A stretch of 64,000 nt of DNA from Azolla caroliniana (GCA_043228905.1 JBHGNT010000014.1:620001-684000); one strand, 5' to 3'. Numbered from the stretch's first letter, positions 11,274-21,201 are shown. Program-made: numbers and translations. The notes: generated from the letters alone by a model not told the origin.

Positions 11274-11692
11274 TGTTATTCTCTAGCCGGACAAGGCCTA
11301 ACACAAGGTGTCACGGAGACACTTCACCAAAGGGTGATTACGGCATAAGATTAAGATTCAACGATTACACCGACTTACATAGGTTACACGATTAGAATGC
11401 TTCGGTTAATTACACGCGTAAGATATAACAGTAATTACAGAACGGAAATCAAGACAGAAGTATAAACAACATAAGCTCTATTAATTATCCGCTCCGATTA
11501 CAATGGGGTCCGGGCCTTTAAATAGGTTTCCGGCCCGTAGTACAAAACGGTGCCTCTCGCACCTATTCGGGATCCGTCCGGATCTGGAACGGCATACCGT
11601 TTCCAGTCCGTCCGTCCACACTATGCTCATTTACAACCATATCTAATTAATTCCTTCACTCCGTATTTTGGACTCCTTGCCGGCCGGTAACA
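11274..11692 (-). repeat. GypT 3' LTR
   Basis: 419 bp, TGTTATTC...GGTAACA. I see no difference from 19,688-20,106. No convincing polypurine tract lies just inside it (11,693-11,720), which is unusual. Confidence 0.95.
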
Positions 11693-11744
11693 CATGGCAC
11701 GCCCGTGGGACAGTACCTTGTACGTCGAACCCTTCTCGGCCCCT

Positions 11745-13715
11745 TCATTGTTCACCCAAATTGTCCAAATTACTTTGTTCAAGAATTTCCACTTGTTCTT
11801 CCGGTTGTGGTTGTTGCGGCTGTGCTTGCTGCTGCTGCTGTGGTTGCGGTTGGGACTGAGGCTGCTCCGGCTGCTCTGCTTGCTGCTGCTGCTCCGTTTG
11901 TTTCGCTGACTCCGGCTGCTCCGTTTTCAATTCTCTTTCGCGGCTCCTCGGCGCTTCTTGGGCAGCTAGCTCATCCTTTAAATCCTCAAGCTCTTGGGCT
12001 TGTGCCGCATTTCTCTCCGGGACGGTTTCCGTTGCCGGGGTCTGATTGCTATGTACAGGTTGATTTGACACTTTATTCTGTACATTGCCCGGAGTCACTG
12101 GTGCTTGGACTTGTGTTGTCAAAGCGAATTGAGCCATTTCCCTTGTGACCCTGTCCAAGTCTTGTTCAAGGCTCCGGATTCTGGACCGGGCCGTCTCTAG
12201 ATCTACGGTTGTGACGAGCAACCGTTCCTGGTGCGCTCTCTCTTCCGCCTCTATATACTCGACCGCTCCGGCGATTTGCTCGCCTACCCACCGTAGCCAT
12301 ATGCTACTGGTGCCTTGTTGCTGTACTGGTCGGGTCGGCTCATTCCCTGTGGAATTGTCTGGCCTGAGTGCCTGCATATGCCGTTCTGGTTCTACTCCTT
12401 GGCCGCCGTGTGCTCTGGCTGGGCTCGCCGGCTGTTGAGTTCCGGTTCTCGCCGTCTCCGGAACCGTTGGACTGACTTCTTCTATAGAAGTCAACAAGAC
12501 CGGTTCCCTACGCACCGGTTCCGGTTCTTCCCTTGTGGTTTGCTCAGGTTGAGTTGGGGGCGTTTCTGCCTCTCGCGGGTACGACCGCTCCCCTCCTGTC
12601 TCGGCGGCCCTACTTCTTGACCGTCGTTGGAGGTGCTCTTCTGGCTCCTCCGTTTCCTCTTCCTGTGTCACGGCATGTTTCTGTGCCGTCAAGGGTTCCG
12701 GTTCCTTCTGTCCCGGTCTCCGTAAGGTTATCTTGACGGGTCGGACCGGTGACACCTCCTCCGGTTCTGGGACCCGTTTCTTCCCTTTCGTCGCCTTCGA
12801 CGCCAGCAGCTGCTGTCGTTTGGACGCCGGCTTCGAGGTGCTTCCTTCCGATACTCTTGGCCGCTTCTTTGGCTGAACGGTCTCGACCGGCGGCACGAGC
12901 AATGTTATCCACTGAGCGACGGCATGCCACAGCTTCCGGCCCTCCTTGCCGTCCTTTCCTCGTACCATGTCGATTGCCACGCACAAACCGTCTGCAATCA
13001 ACACCGGCCAATCCACCTTGGTCCCTTCATAGCTGGCTATGATCATCCCTGCCCGATTTTTTGGCATGACAGGGGGTCGGGGGTACACGTGGCCGTACTC
13101 ATGGAGCACTCGAGCTATCTCCCTGAACAGCGGATCTTCGCCGCCCTGCGTTCGATAGCCTTTGCCGGCAACAGAGTACTCACCGAAATATCGGGTGAGT
13201 TGCGCCGAGGTTGGATTATCAATCTGAAAAATTCCTCCCTCCAGAAGGCCTGTTAGCGCACGGATCGCTTCCTCGGTGATGACTTCCTTGTCGAGCTCCT
13301 TGATGACCTGGTCGGCTTCTCTGTGCGGTGGTGCTTCCATGATGGCCAAGAAGCCCTCCAGTCCGTGTTGCCTGAACCATTTCCTGGCCGCTTCCGACAG
13401 CGTTTGTGGTTCCATGTCTGCTTCGAGGTCGAGGAAAGATGGCGAGGTAGAGTGGTGATGAGAGTGAGGACGAGAGAGAGAGCGTTCTGAACGTGGGGGT
13501 TCTCTGCGTGCAGGTTCGCGTTTGCTCAGCTTCCACTGTCTTGGTGCTTCTGTGCTTCTTGGCTCGCGAAATGAAAAGGTCTCCATGCGTTCTGCTTCTT
13601 CTTTGTGCGTTTTGGCGCCTTTTTCGAGCATGCACACGTCGTGTACCAATTTAGTATTAAGTAGCGTGGCGGCTCTTAAATGCCCACTACGTACCTTTTC
13701 GCGCCTTGCTTTCAC
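11745..13715 (-). CDS. GypT extra ORF downstream of integrase (656 aa)
   Basis: An uninterrupted 656-codon frame between pol and the 3' LTR, same strand as pol. Residues 1-95 are basic and Ser/Arg-rich. Residues about 100-275 look globular (EAARKWFRQHGLEGF, YEGTKVDWPVLIADGL, LWHAVAQWITLLVPP) and recall the 'putative plant transposon protein' domain seen in some Gypsy extra ORFs; that resemblance is from memory and weak. Residues about 281-315 are strongly basic (QPKKRPRV, SKATKGKKR), like a nuclear localisation signal. The middle is acidic and Pro-rich. The last 200 residues are predicted coiled coil, then a Gln/Pro-rich tail. It has no protease, polymerase, integrase or membrane signature. 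It would need a spliced or internal transcript. An alternative start is Met44. Confidence 0.85.
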   Translation of the reverse strand: MKARREKVRSGHLRAATLLNTKLVHDVCMLEKGAKTHKEEAERMETFSFREPRSTEAPRQWKLSKREPARREPPRSERSLSRPHSHHHSTSPSFLDLEADMEPQTLSEAARKWFRQHGLEGFLAIMEAPPHREADQVIKELDKEVITEEAIRALTGLLEGGIFQIDNPTSAQLTRYFGEYSVAGKGYRTQGGEDPLFREIARVLHEYGHVYPRPPVMPKNRAGMIIASYEGTKVDWPVLIADGLCVAIDMVRGKDGKEGRKLWHAVAQWITLLVPPVETVQPKKRPRVSEGSTSKPASKRQQLLASKATKGKKRVPEPEEVSPVRPVKITLRRPGQKEPEPLTAQKHAVTQEEETEEPEEHLQRRSRSRAAETGGERSYPREAETPPTQPEQTTREEPEPVRREPVLLTSIEEVSPTVPETARTGTQQPASPARAHGGQGVEPERHMQALRPDNSTGNEPTRPVQQQGTSSIWLRWVGEQIAGAVEYIEAEERAHQERLLVTTVDLETARSRIRSLEQDLDRVTREMAQFALTTQVQAPVTPGNVQNKVSNQPVHSNQTPATETVPERNAAQAQELEDLKDELAAQEAPRSRERELKTEQPESAKQTEQQQQAEQPEQPQSQPQPQQQQQAQPQQPQPEEQVEILEQSNLDNLGEQ

Positions 13716-13742
13716 ACCCGTTCATACCTCGATTTTTAATGA

Positions 13743-13766
13743 TTTTTTTTTTTTTTTTTTTTTTTT
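13743..13766 (-). repeat. 24-nt homopolymer between pol and extra ORF
   Basis: A run of 24 T on the plus strand (poly-A in element sense) lies between the pol stop (13,785) and the extra ORF start (13,715). It could be a slippage-prone spacer, an internal promoter element, or a relic of retroposition. Confidence 0.9.
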
Positions 13767-13784
13767 TAATGACGATGTGTGACC

Positions 13785-16700
13785 TTACACATCCGTAGGT
13801 CCCCTCGGACCCTTACCGTTTTCCTTACGGGTTGCCGTGTCTTCCTTCGCCTCTGCTACTGGTTCCCCGTCGTCTTTTTCTTCCGAACCGATACGTACCG
13901 ATCCCGGTGTAGTGCCGGTGAGCTGCATAAACGGGTTCTTTGGCATCGGTCCTTTATAGGGTTTTAGTCGAAATCCGTTTACCCACTTGCCTAGTACTTC
14001 ACCGGCAAGTGTCCCTATCTGATAGGACCCGTTGTATTCCCGTGTCAGCCAATACGGGCCTGTCCATCTGAACCGGAGTTTACCCGGCATCTTGCCCATC
14101 CTCGTTTGGAATACTAGCACCGGCTTTCCGATTTCGAACATCTTCTCATTACCTTTCCGGTGACGGTCAACGAACGCTTTCCGTCGTCGTTGCTCCAGTT
14201 CCATGTGTAGGATGTTGGCCAGCCGTTGCTCCTCCAGTTCGCATAGTGCTGCTAGCCGCATTTCCTCCGACTTCTTTTCATTCAGCCGTTCCCGTAGTTG
14301 GATCCGTAAGCTTGGTACCTGAAATTCCACCGGCATGACCGCTTCTAAGCCGAATGCTAACCGGAACGGCGTTGTCCGGATACTTGTTTTGTATGCCGTT
14401 CTGTACGCCCATAGCGCACTATGGAGCTTTGTGTCCCAGTCCGTCCGGTTTTCATTGACAATTTTGCGGAGAATGTTCTGCAGCGTTTTGTTGGTGGACT
14501 CTGCTAACCCGTTCGCCTGTGGGTAGTACGGTGTGCTTCGTTTATGGACCACGGCATAGAACGTTGTTAAGCTTTCCACTACCTGGCCAAGGAAGTGGCC
14601 TCCTTGGTCGCTGATTAATTCAATCGGACATCCATACCGGCACCAAATGTTTTCGTACAGGAATTTTGTTGTGGATGACGCGGTGTTGTCTCTCAGGGCC
14701 TTAGCTTCCACCCATTTCGTGCAATAATCCGTTGCCACGATGACATAACGATTACCTGTTCTCATTGCCGGTGGCTTGAACAGTCCGACAAAATCCAACC
14801 CCCACTTCTGGAATGGCTCTAGTGGAAGTACCGGTTGGTGTGGCATGCGTGCTTGCTCCGTAGGCTGGCCCATTCGTTGGCATAGGTCACATTCCTTAGC
14901 ATACTTGACGGCGTCTTTTAACGTCGTGGGCCACCATAAGCCGCTCTGCCATACTTTCCTCGCCGTCGCTTCCCCGGCATAGTGTCCTCCGGCAACCCCA
15001 CAGTGTGCTTCCCGTAAGATTACTTCTTTCTCGTCACTACGGACTGCCCGTCTCCATATTCCATCCGCTCCTTTGTGGTAGAGAGTGTCCCGTAACAGAC
15101 AGAAATTGCGGCTCTGCACCGCCAGTCGTTTCCTCTCGTCCCGGTTCATTTCCTCCGGTGGCAGGCCCGTGCTTAGGAACTGGTGCATGTTTGTCAACCA
15201 CCTATCTTCTGATGCCACCGTGTCGTCCGCTGCCGTTTCCGGGGTGATACGGAATAACTCCGCGTCCGGGAATTCATCCGCTACTCCGTCGCCTGGTTCT
15301 CCGGACTCTAACTGGCTCAGGTAGTCTGCTACGGCATGCTGGATACCGGGCCGGTGGAAAATCTCGAATTCGAACTCCTGCAACAACAAGGTCCAACGGG
15401 CCAACTTACCGGTCAAGGACGCCTTGGAAACTAAGTAGAGGAGCGCCGAGTGATCCACATGGAAGGAGAACTTCCTTCCCAATAGGTAGTGACGAAACTT
15501 TGTTACACTGTAGATCATGCCCAGGGCCTCCCGTTCCGTCGTTGAATAGTTCTTCTCCGCTTGGGACAGCTTCCGGCTGGCGTAATATACCGGTCGGTAC
15601 CATTTAGGCTCCGTAAGTTGCATTAAGGCGCTGCCAATAGCGATGTCGGAAGCGTCCACGAACACATGAAATTCCTTGCTCCAATCCGGAGGCTGCACGA
15701 CGGGTGCTTGCGATAAAAGTACCTTCAGGGCATTGTATGCCTTATCCTCCGTATCCGTCCATTGGAACGGTGTCCGATGTACCGCGGTGTGTAATGGTGT
15801 AGCCAAGTCAGCCAAGTGACGGAGCATCCGGCTGTGCCACCGGATCTGTCCTAAGAATCGGCTTAGTGCTTTGGCCGTTTTCAGCGCCGGTGCCCCTAGT
15901 ATGGCGTTTACTTTGTCCGGGTCGACCGCAATGCCCTCCTTACTTACAATGTGTCCCAGCAATATTCCACTTGAAACCCCAAAGATGCATTTTGCTGGGT
16001 TTAAGCTTAGCCGGTATAACCTACACTTTTCAAGGCATAACCGTAGGTGCTGCAAATGGTCTTTTCCCCGGCTATAGACTGCAAAATCATCCAGGAAAAC
16101 TTGCATGAAGGCAGGAATGTATTCGCCGAAGATCTCCATGATGATTCGCTGGAAAGTTGTTGGTGCCGTTTTTAGGCCGAACATCATGACTTCGGCCACA
16201 AACACCCCCCATTCGGTGACGAACGCTGTCTTCTCCTGGTCGTCCGGGTGCATCCGGATTTGATTGTATCCGCTGAAGCCGTCTAAAAAACTATAAACTT
16301 CATGGCCGGCGACGGCATCCAGTACTCCATCCGTGAACGGAAGAGGGAATGCATCCGTAATTGTGGCGGCATTTAGTTTCCTGTAATCTACACACACACG
16401 GATTTTACCGTTCTTCTTTGGGACGACGACGATGGGGCTCAGCCACGTCGCTTTCTTTACCGGCCGGATGAAGCCCACTCTTAGGAGTTTGTCGATTTCC
16501 TCCTTCACTTTGGCGGCGTAGTTGGGGTTCATTCGGTATCGTCTTTGCGCCACTGGTTTCGCGTCCTTGCCTAAGTGGATCTGATGCTGATATAATTGAG
16601 GGTCCAGCCCTCGCATGTCTTCGTATGACCAGGCGAATACGTCGCGAAACTCCGTGAGAAGTTTGATCATCGCCGCTTTATCTTCCGGCTTCATTTCTTT

Positions 16701-18446
16701 GGCGATGTGTACCGGCTTTGATTCGTCCTTGCTTCCTAGGTTCACTTCGTCGAGCTGGGATGCTTTTACCCGTTGGGAAACGGCCATTTCCCGTTCCAAC
16801 GCTTCCTGTGCTTGCCGTAATTCCCGAATCGCATCTTTGTCTGGTTCGGCTTCGGTGTCGTCCCGCTGCGGCAAGTATGCGGCTACGGCTTCAGCTACGT
16901 CAATCTCGAAGAGTGGTACGATCTTCGGGTGTTCCTCCAAGTACTGGGCTTCTTCGTCGTCTGCCAATCCTTCAAGCATGTTCACACATTCCGCATACAG
17001 CGGTGTGCATTCCTTACCGTTGCTCGTCCGTGGTTGTGTCGGTACCCGGACCTTGGCTTTTCCGCGCCGGAAGGTAATCATATTTTTTCGCCAATTTTGC
17101 TTGATGTGTGCTGTTTTTAACCATGGTCTGCCCAGCAATAGTGGGTACGCGCCTTGCGCCTGTAGCTGCAGCACGACAGCCGAGATGTGAAATGTGTGGC
17201 CTCCTATGGTGACTTCCAATTTCCGTATTAAGCCCGTCGGCCGTACAGAGCTCGTATCCGCCATCCGTAGCCAGAACGGGCATGGCTCCCATTCATGTAT
17301 TCCCAAGGCATCACACGTACGGAGGCTTATTACGTTCACCCCGGAACCTCCATCGATTACGGTGCCGGGAAGTTCGTGCCCTTTGACAATAGCTGTAATC
17401 GCCGGACTACTAGCGTCCACCACCGTTGGTCCCTCCTCCGGATTCGAGAAGAGGACTGGTGCCGGTGGGGCTATACCGTCTGTCATGACCGTTTTTAGTC
17501 CTTCTGTGAATCGCGGCACGAGCTGCAAGAGTCTTCCTAATGGTAACGTGATCTGACATTCTTGCAGTGCTTGCCATGTCTCGTTTTCTGGGTGGCTACC
17601 GCCGGCACTCCCTATGGTATTCGCCTTTTGCCGTTCCGCGTCCGCGACGTTCCTTTCATTGGCTTCCTTCACCCATTCCGTCGCCTGTTTTCGTATGGCC
17701 TCTTGTGTTTCCCATTCTTTGGCCATGCCTTTCGACCGTGTGGTTACTTGCTGTAAATCCGCCACTTCCGGAACCACCATATTAACTGCTGGTCGTTTCT
17801 CGTAGCTCTTTACCGGGCACTGGTTACTGTAGTGGCCTTCCTGCCTGCAGTAGTAGCAGTACTCTTTATGGGTATTGCTGGATTCAGCATTGCTGGTAGC
17901 CGGAGTTGGTCCCGTAGTGAGTGGTGCGTTCTGTGCCGGTTGGCTCCTTGGGGTTCCCTGTTCCGGGTCCCTAGTGTGACCACCTTTCTTGAAATTACGT
18001 TTCTTATTATTCTTATTTTTATTTCGGTAGTCCGGTCGTGGTAGATCGTAAAATCGGCCGTAGTCCTCCTGGTGCCTTCGGTAACCCGGGGAATGGTCTC
18101 TGTCGTATTGCTCGTGTCGTCTGTTGGGCTCCCGATAACGGTCCGATCGCTCATACCGGTCGTAGTTATCACGCCGATTCCCGTACCGGCCATCATTCTC
18201 TTGCATGTCCCCGTACCGGACATCCTGTGCCGGTGGGTACCGGTTCATTCTTTGCCAACGATCGTCATCTTCGTCTCGGCTGCTTCTTGGCTCGATCCGT
18301 CGGACGGGTGGTGCTTGTCGATTTAACAGGTTGTACTCGCACCGGTCCGTTGTATGACTCTTGGATTGACAAAGCACACACTGTGTGCGCATGGTGCACT
18401 CTACTGCCGAGTGTCCGGCATTCAAGCAGATTGTGCATTGAATTGC
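13785..18446 (-). CDS. GypT pol: zinc knuckles, PR, RT, RNase H, IN
   Basis: Open frame following the in-frame TAG (18,447-18,449). It begins with knuckle CTICLNAGHSAVEC and a second Cys/His cluster, then a long Arg/Tyr/Asp-rich tract and another knuckle, CYYCRQEGHYSNQC (about residue 190). The protease shows DGGSG instead of the usual DSGA/DTGA (about residue 350). RT has VDYRKLNAATITDAFPLP and catalytic FLDDF. RNase H carries VFVDASD. Integrase has CDLCQ and the DDE residues in GLDFVGLF, SDQGGHF and GLAESTNK. The frame ends after a Lys/Glu-rich tail with no chromodomain. Apart from the upstream TAG, the 1,546 codons are undamaged. Confidence 0.95.
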   Translation of the reverse strand, partial: AIQCTICLNAGHSAVECTMRTQCVLCQSKSHTTDRCEYNLLNRQAPPVRRIEPRSSRDEDDDRWQRMNRYPPAQDVRYGDMQENDGRYGNRRDNYDRYERSDRYREPNRRHEQYDRDHSPGYRRHQEDYGRFYDLPRPDYRNKNKNNKKRNFKKGGHTRDPEQGTPRSQPAQNAPLTTGPTPATSNAESSNTHKEYCYYCRQEGHYSNQCPVKSYEKRPAVNMVVPEVADLQQVTTRSKGMAKEWETQEAIRKQATEWVKEANERNVADAERQKANTIGSAGGSHPENETWQALQECQITLPLGRLLQLVPRFTEGLKTVMTDGIAPPAPVLFSNPEEGPTVVDASSPAITAIVKGHELPGTVIDGGSGVNVISLRTCDALGIHEWEPCPFWLRMADTSSVRPTGLIRKLEVTIGGHTFHISAVVLQLQAQGAYPLLLGRPWLKTAHIKQNWRKNMITFRRGKAKVRVPTQPRTSNGKECTPLYAECVNMLEGLADDEEAQYLEEHPKIVPLFEIDVAEAVAAYLPQRDDTEAEPDKDAIRELRQAQEALEREMAVSQRVKASQLDEVNLGSKDESKPVHIAKEMKPEDKAAMIKLLTEFRDVFAWSYEDMRGLDPQLYQHQIHLGKDAKPVAQRRYRMNPNYAAKVKEEIDKLLRVGFIRPVKKATWLSPIVVVPKKNGKIRVCVDYRKLNAATITDAFPLPFTDGVLDAVAGHEVYSFLDGFSGYNQIRMHPDDQEKTAFVTEWGVFVAEVMMFGLKTAPTTFQRIIMEIFGEYIPAFMQVFLDDFAVYSRGKDHLQHLRLCLEKCRLYRLSLNPAKCIFGVSSGILLGHIVSKEGIAVDPDKVNAILGAPALKTAKALSRFLGQIRWHSRMLRHLADLATPLHTAVHRTPFQWTDTEDKAYNALKVLLSQAPVVQPPDWSKEFHVFVDASDIAIGSALMQLTEPKWYRPVYYASRKLSQAEKNYSTTEREALGMIYSVTKFRHYLLGRKFSFHVDHSALLYLVSKASLTGKLARWTLLLQEFEFEIFHRPGIQHAVADYLSQLESGEPGDGVADEFPDAELFRITPETAADDTVASEDRWLTNMHQFLSTGLPPEEMNRDERKRLAVQSRNFCLLRDTLYHKGADGIWRRAVRSDEKEVILREAHCGVAGGHYAGEATARKVWQSGLWWPTTLKDAVKYAKECDLCQRMGQPTEQARMPHQPVLPLEPFQKWGLDFVGLFKPPAMRTGNRYVIVATDYCTKWVEAKALRDNTASSTTKFLYENIWCRYGCPIELISDQGGHFLGQVVESLTTFYAVVHKRSTPYYPQANGLAESTNKTLQNILRKIVNENRTDWDTKLHSALWAYRTAYKTSIRTTPFRLAFGLEAVMPVEFQVPSLRIQLRERLNEKKSEEMRLAALCELEEQRLANILHMELEQRRRKAFVDRHRKGNEKMFEIGKPVLVFQTRMGKMPGKLRFRWTGPYWLTREYNGSYQIGTLAGEVLGKWVNGFRLKPYKGPMPKNPFMQLTGTTPGSVRIGSEEKDDGEPVAEAKEDTATRKENGKGPRGPTDV

Positions 18447-19636
18447 CTACCGGAACCAGAGATCTTCCTCGGTGGGTAACGCCCGTTGCAGTGTTCCCAG
18501 CGTAAGCCATGAGCTTGTCTTTTCCATTTCTCTGACCCGGTCAATGACCTGGTCGATGGTGCATCCTCGAAAGTCGATTACCGTACACACCGTGCGTAAC
18601 GGTTCCCGGAGTGCGTTTAAAAATATCGTCCGTAATTCCTCCTCCGGGGGTGCACGGGCAAGCTGGCTATGCATTCGTTGGAAACGGATGACGAATTGGG
18701 GAATGCTTTCCCCTGCCTCCTGCCGGATCGTATAAAACAGGCCCACCATTGTCGTCTGGTCGACCTCCTTGTGGAAAAAATGCAAGAATTTTGCTTTTAA
18801 TTCTGCAAAGGTTGTGATGGTCGCCGGGTCCTGCGTCCGCCGCCATCGTGTCGCCGGTCCCTCCAACGTGACTCCGAATTCCGCTATCTTCGAGCGTTCT
18901 TCTTCCTCCGGTGTCATTCGCTGGGACGTGTGATTTGCTTCCCATGTCTGCTCGAAGTCATGAACATGCGCTTCCGCGTCCGGGTCATCGCGATACTTTG
19001 AGTATTGGAACGGCATGTCGTCGTCCAGTATTAGGCCGCGGTTTAGTGGCGTTTGTTGATATCTTTCCGGTTCTTTCTCCGGTTCCACTTCCGGTTCTTT
19101 TGCCGGTGCTTTTCTGGTTCCTTTACCGGCTCTTCTTCCGGTACCTTTGCCGGCTCTTTCGTTGGTGTTGGTGGCTTTGCTTCTTCCACTTCCGGTGTTG
19201 GTGGGTTGACGGCTTCCGTTTGCGGTTCCGGATAGCCCTGGTTGAGCGGTTCCGGTTCTGGAGTTGGCACGGTATCCGACCCGTCGTCCTCCGGGCCGCC
19301 GGGGGTATCGTTGCTGCTCCGGTAGTTCGTGTGCACGCTGTAACCCCCTTCGGAATCCGATTCGTAGGCTGAAAAGGCTTCTGCCTCGTTTTCTCCGCTT
19401 GCCAGTGCCTCCAGGAGGCGTTCGGTTTCCCGGAGACTACTTAGACTGCTTCCGTCGTCCTGGTCGCGAGTTTGCCGTAACCGGAGAGATTCCTCCGCGA
19501 CTCTCCGGATCTCGTTGGAGAACGAACGATCTGAGCGAATTTCCTGCGCTGCTTGCTGGAAAGTCTCACGCCGTCTTTGCCGTTCGGCGAGGCGTCGAGC
19601 TCGGTCTGTAACCAAGTCGTGCGTTGGTCTAGTCAT
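18447..19636 (-). pseudogene. GypT gag in two overlapping frames
   Basis: Frame 1 (19,636-19,043) starts MTRPTHDLVTDRARR and gives an Arg/Gln/Glu-rich N-terminus and a Pro/Glu/Lys-rich linker. Frame 2 (from about 19,111 down to 18,447) gives the retrotransposon gag core (FLHFFHKEVDQTTMVGLF, IPQFVIRFQRMHSQL). The frames join by a one-base shift near 19,111 inside a repetitive GAACCGGAA-like stretch. The core ends WFR-TAG, and the pol frame continues in phase with the first zinc knuckle. So Gag as read lacks nucleocapsid, which lies after the TAG. The two lesions may be real mutations or recoding signals. Confidence 0.85.
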
Positions 19637-19669
19637 CCATTACCGTCGTTCGCTGCGAGAAAGCAGGAA

Positions 19670-19681
19670 TCGTGGTCGCCA
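19670..19681 (-). promoter_or_regulatory. GypT putative primer binding site
   Basis: In element sense, TGGCGACCACGA begins 6 nt inside the 5' LTR. A TGG start is expected for a tRNA CCA end. The tRNA is probably an Arg type, but I cannot confirm it. Confidence 0.6.
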
Positions 19682-19687
19682 AAACTG

Positions 19688-20106
19688 TGTTATTCTCTAG
19701 CCGGACAAGGCCTAACACAAGGTGTCACGGAGACACTTCACCAAAGGGTGATTACGGCATAAGATTAAGATTCAACGATTACACCGACTTACATAGGTTA
19801 CACGATTAGAATGCTTCGGTTAATTACACGCGTAAGATATAACAGTAATTACAGAACGGAAATCAAGACAGAAGTATAAACAACATAAGCTCTATTAATT
19901 ATCCGCTCCGATTACAATGGGGTCCGGGCCTTTAAATAGGTTTCCGGCCCGTAGTACAAAACGGTGCCTCTCGCACCTATTCGGGATCCGTCCGGATCTG
20001 GAACGGCATACCGTTTCCAGTCCGTCCGTCCACACTATGCTCATTTACAACCATATCTAATTAATTCCTTCACTCCGTATTTTGGACTCCTTGCCGGCCG
20101 GTAACA
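19688..20106 (-). repeat. GypT 5' LTR
   Basis: 419 bp, TGTTATTC...GGTAACA. A TATTTAAAG box is readable in element sense inside it. It is followed by the TGGAA target duplication. Confidence 0.95.
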
Positions 20107-21169
20107 TGGAACAAGAAAATCAACGACTGCTGGGGGAGCTTCAACAAATCTTCTTAGAGAAGCAGCAGACGCAACAACAACATGGGGAACTAGCATTACA
20201 CATGCAACAGCTCGAAGCGACCATTGTCGCGTTACAACAACAAGGACCAAGTACGCAAGGGATTCATAAAGAACCCAAGATCAGCCTTCCTATGAAATTC
20301 GATGGAACATGATCACAGTTTAGAGGATTCCTTAATCAGGTACGATTAGTCATTCAAATGCATCCTTCCAATATCCCACCGATGCATCACGAGTGGGTCT
20401 AGTAGCCACGTTGTTAAGTGGCTTAACTTTGGCATGGTTTGCTCCGTTGTTAGAAAAGGAATCTCCATTATTAAACAATTTTGAAGAGTTTATAAGTGAG
20501 TTTAAAGCCTGTTTTGGAGATACTGATAGCATAAGGACAGCAATCATCATCTGACGGCTACGTCAAGGTGATCATCCAGCCTCCGCATACGTTGTAGATT
20601 TCCGTCTACTTGCCTCTGATATCCCTTGGGATGACCAAGCATTAATGGAGCAATTTTGTTATGGCCTACGTAATGATGTCAAGGATTTACTCTTGACCTT
20701 CCCCAAAGAACCAAAGTCATTGACAGAAGCAATCAGTCGCACAATACGATGCATTAACCGCCTCTTCGAACGACATTCGGAATGTCAGTTTCAAATTCCG
20801 AGGGCAAGATCAGAGCCCACCTACGCTTCAGTTGTAGCAAAGCCTTTCCCAAGGGAGTCATTTAATATGTCTCCAACAAATACTCTAACTCTAATGGAAA
20901 TCGACACCACACGTTCTCGCGGACCACTATCGGAAGAAGAAAAGCAGCGACGCCGGGCAAATCGATTATGTCTTTATTGCGGTGGACCAGGGAAAATTGC
21001 AATGAACTGTCCCCATCAGCCAAGAAGGCAGGTAAATCAAATAACCGCTAGTACTAATAGTACTAAACCCCGGTCTATTTCTCTAGATGTGTCTGATAGT
21101 CCTAATAGCCCAAGCCTTTCAAACAAATTTAAAATCCTTAGTCAACTAGAAGAAGAGTTAAACGATTAA
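20107..21169 (+). pseudogene. GypA gag, main part
   Basis: Continues the gag begun at 11,193: coiled-coil Gln/Glu-rich N-terminus (QENQRLLGELQQ), KISLPMKFDGT, then stops and at least one frameshift in 20,310-20,640. After that there is a clean C-terminal frame (20,645-21,169) with CLYCGGPGKIAMNCPH. Here the CCHC knuckle has the form CX2CX4(I)X4C, with the usual His replaced: GypB has GGPGHIAINC where GypA has GGPGKIAMNC. Gag packages element RNA in the cytoplasm. The frame ends in EEELND-TAA at a -1 frameshift cassette leading to pol. Confidence 0.88.
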
Positions 21170-21201
21170 GTCCAGCCAAAATAGGAGCCATTTGGTTGGA
21201 C
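21157..21201 (+). promoter_or_regulatory. GypA -1 frameshift cassette (gag/pol)
   Basis: Slippery heptamer GTTAAAC (21,157-21,163) is read in the gag frame as G-TTA-AAC. A 6-nt spacer containing the gag TAA follows, then an 11-bp hairpin: GTCCAGCCAAA (21,170-21,180), a 10-nt loop, and TTTGGTTGGAC (21,191-21,201), with one G:U pair. Slippage by -1 enters the pol frame that encodes the protease. The same cassette is in GypB, and a version with an altered heptamer is in GypC. Confidence 0.75.

Larger units (their letters stand above)
11274..20106 (-). mobile_element. GypT: young Gypsy retrotransposon with an extra ORF
   Basis: 8,833 bp, minus strand, bounded by 419-bp LTRs that look identical by eye and by the duplication TGGAA (11,269-11,273 and 20,107-20,111). 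Order in element sense: LTR, primer site, gag (two overlapping frames), in-frame TAG, a zinc-knuckle/protease/RT/RNase H/integrase frame of 1,546 codons, a poly-A tract, a 656-codon extra ORF, LTR. There is no chromodomain. A separate ORF after integrase and the possible Arg-type primer are features of the Tat/Ogre side of plant Gypsy elements, but the lineage is not certain. It sits in GypA gag. Confidence 0.96.
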
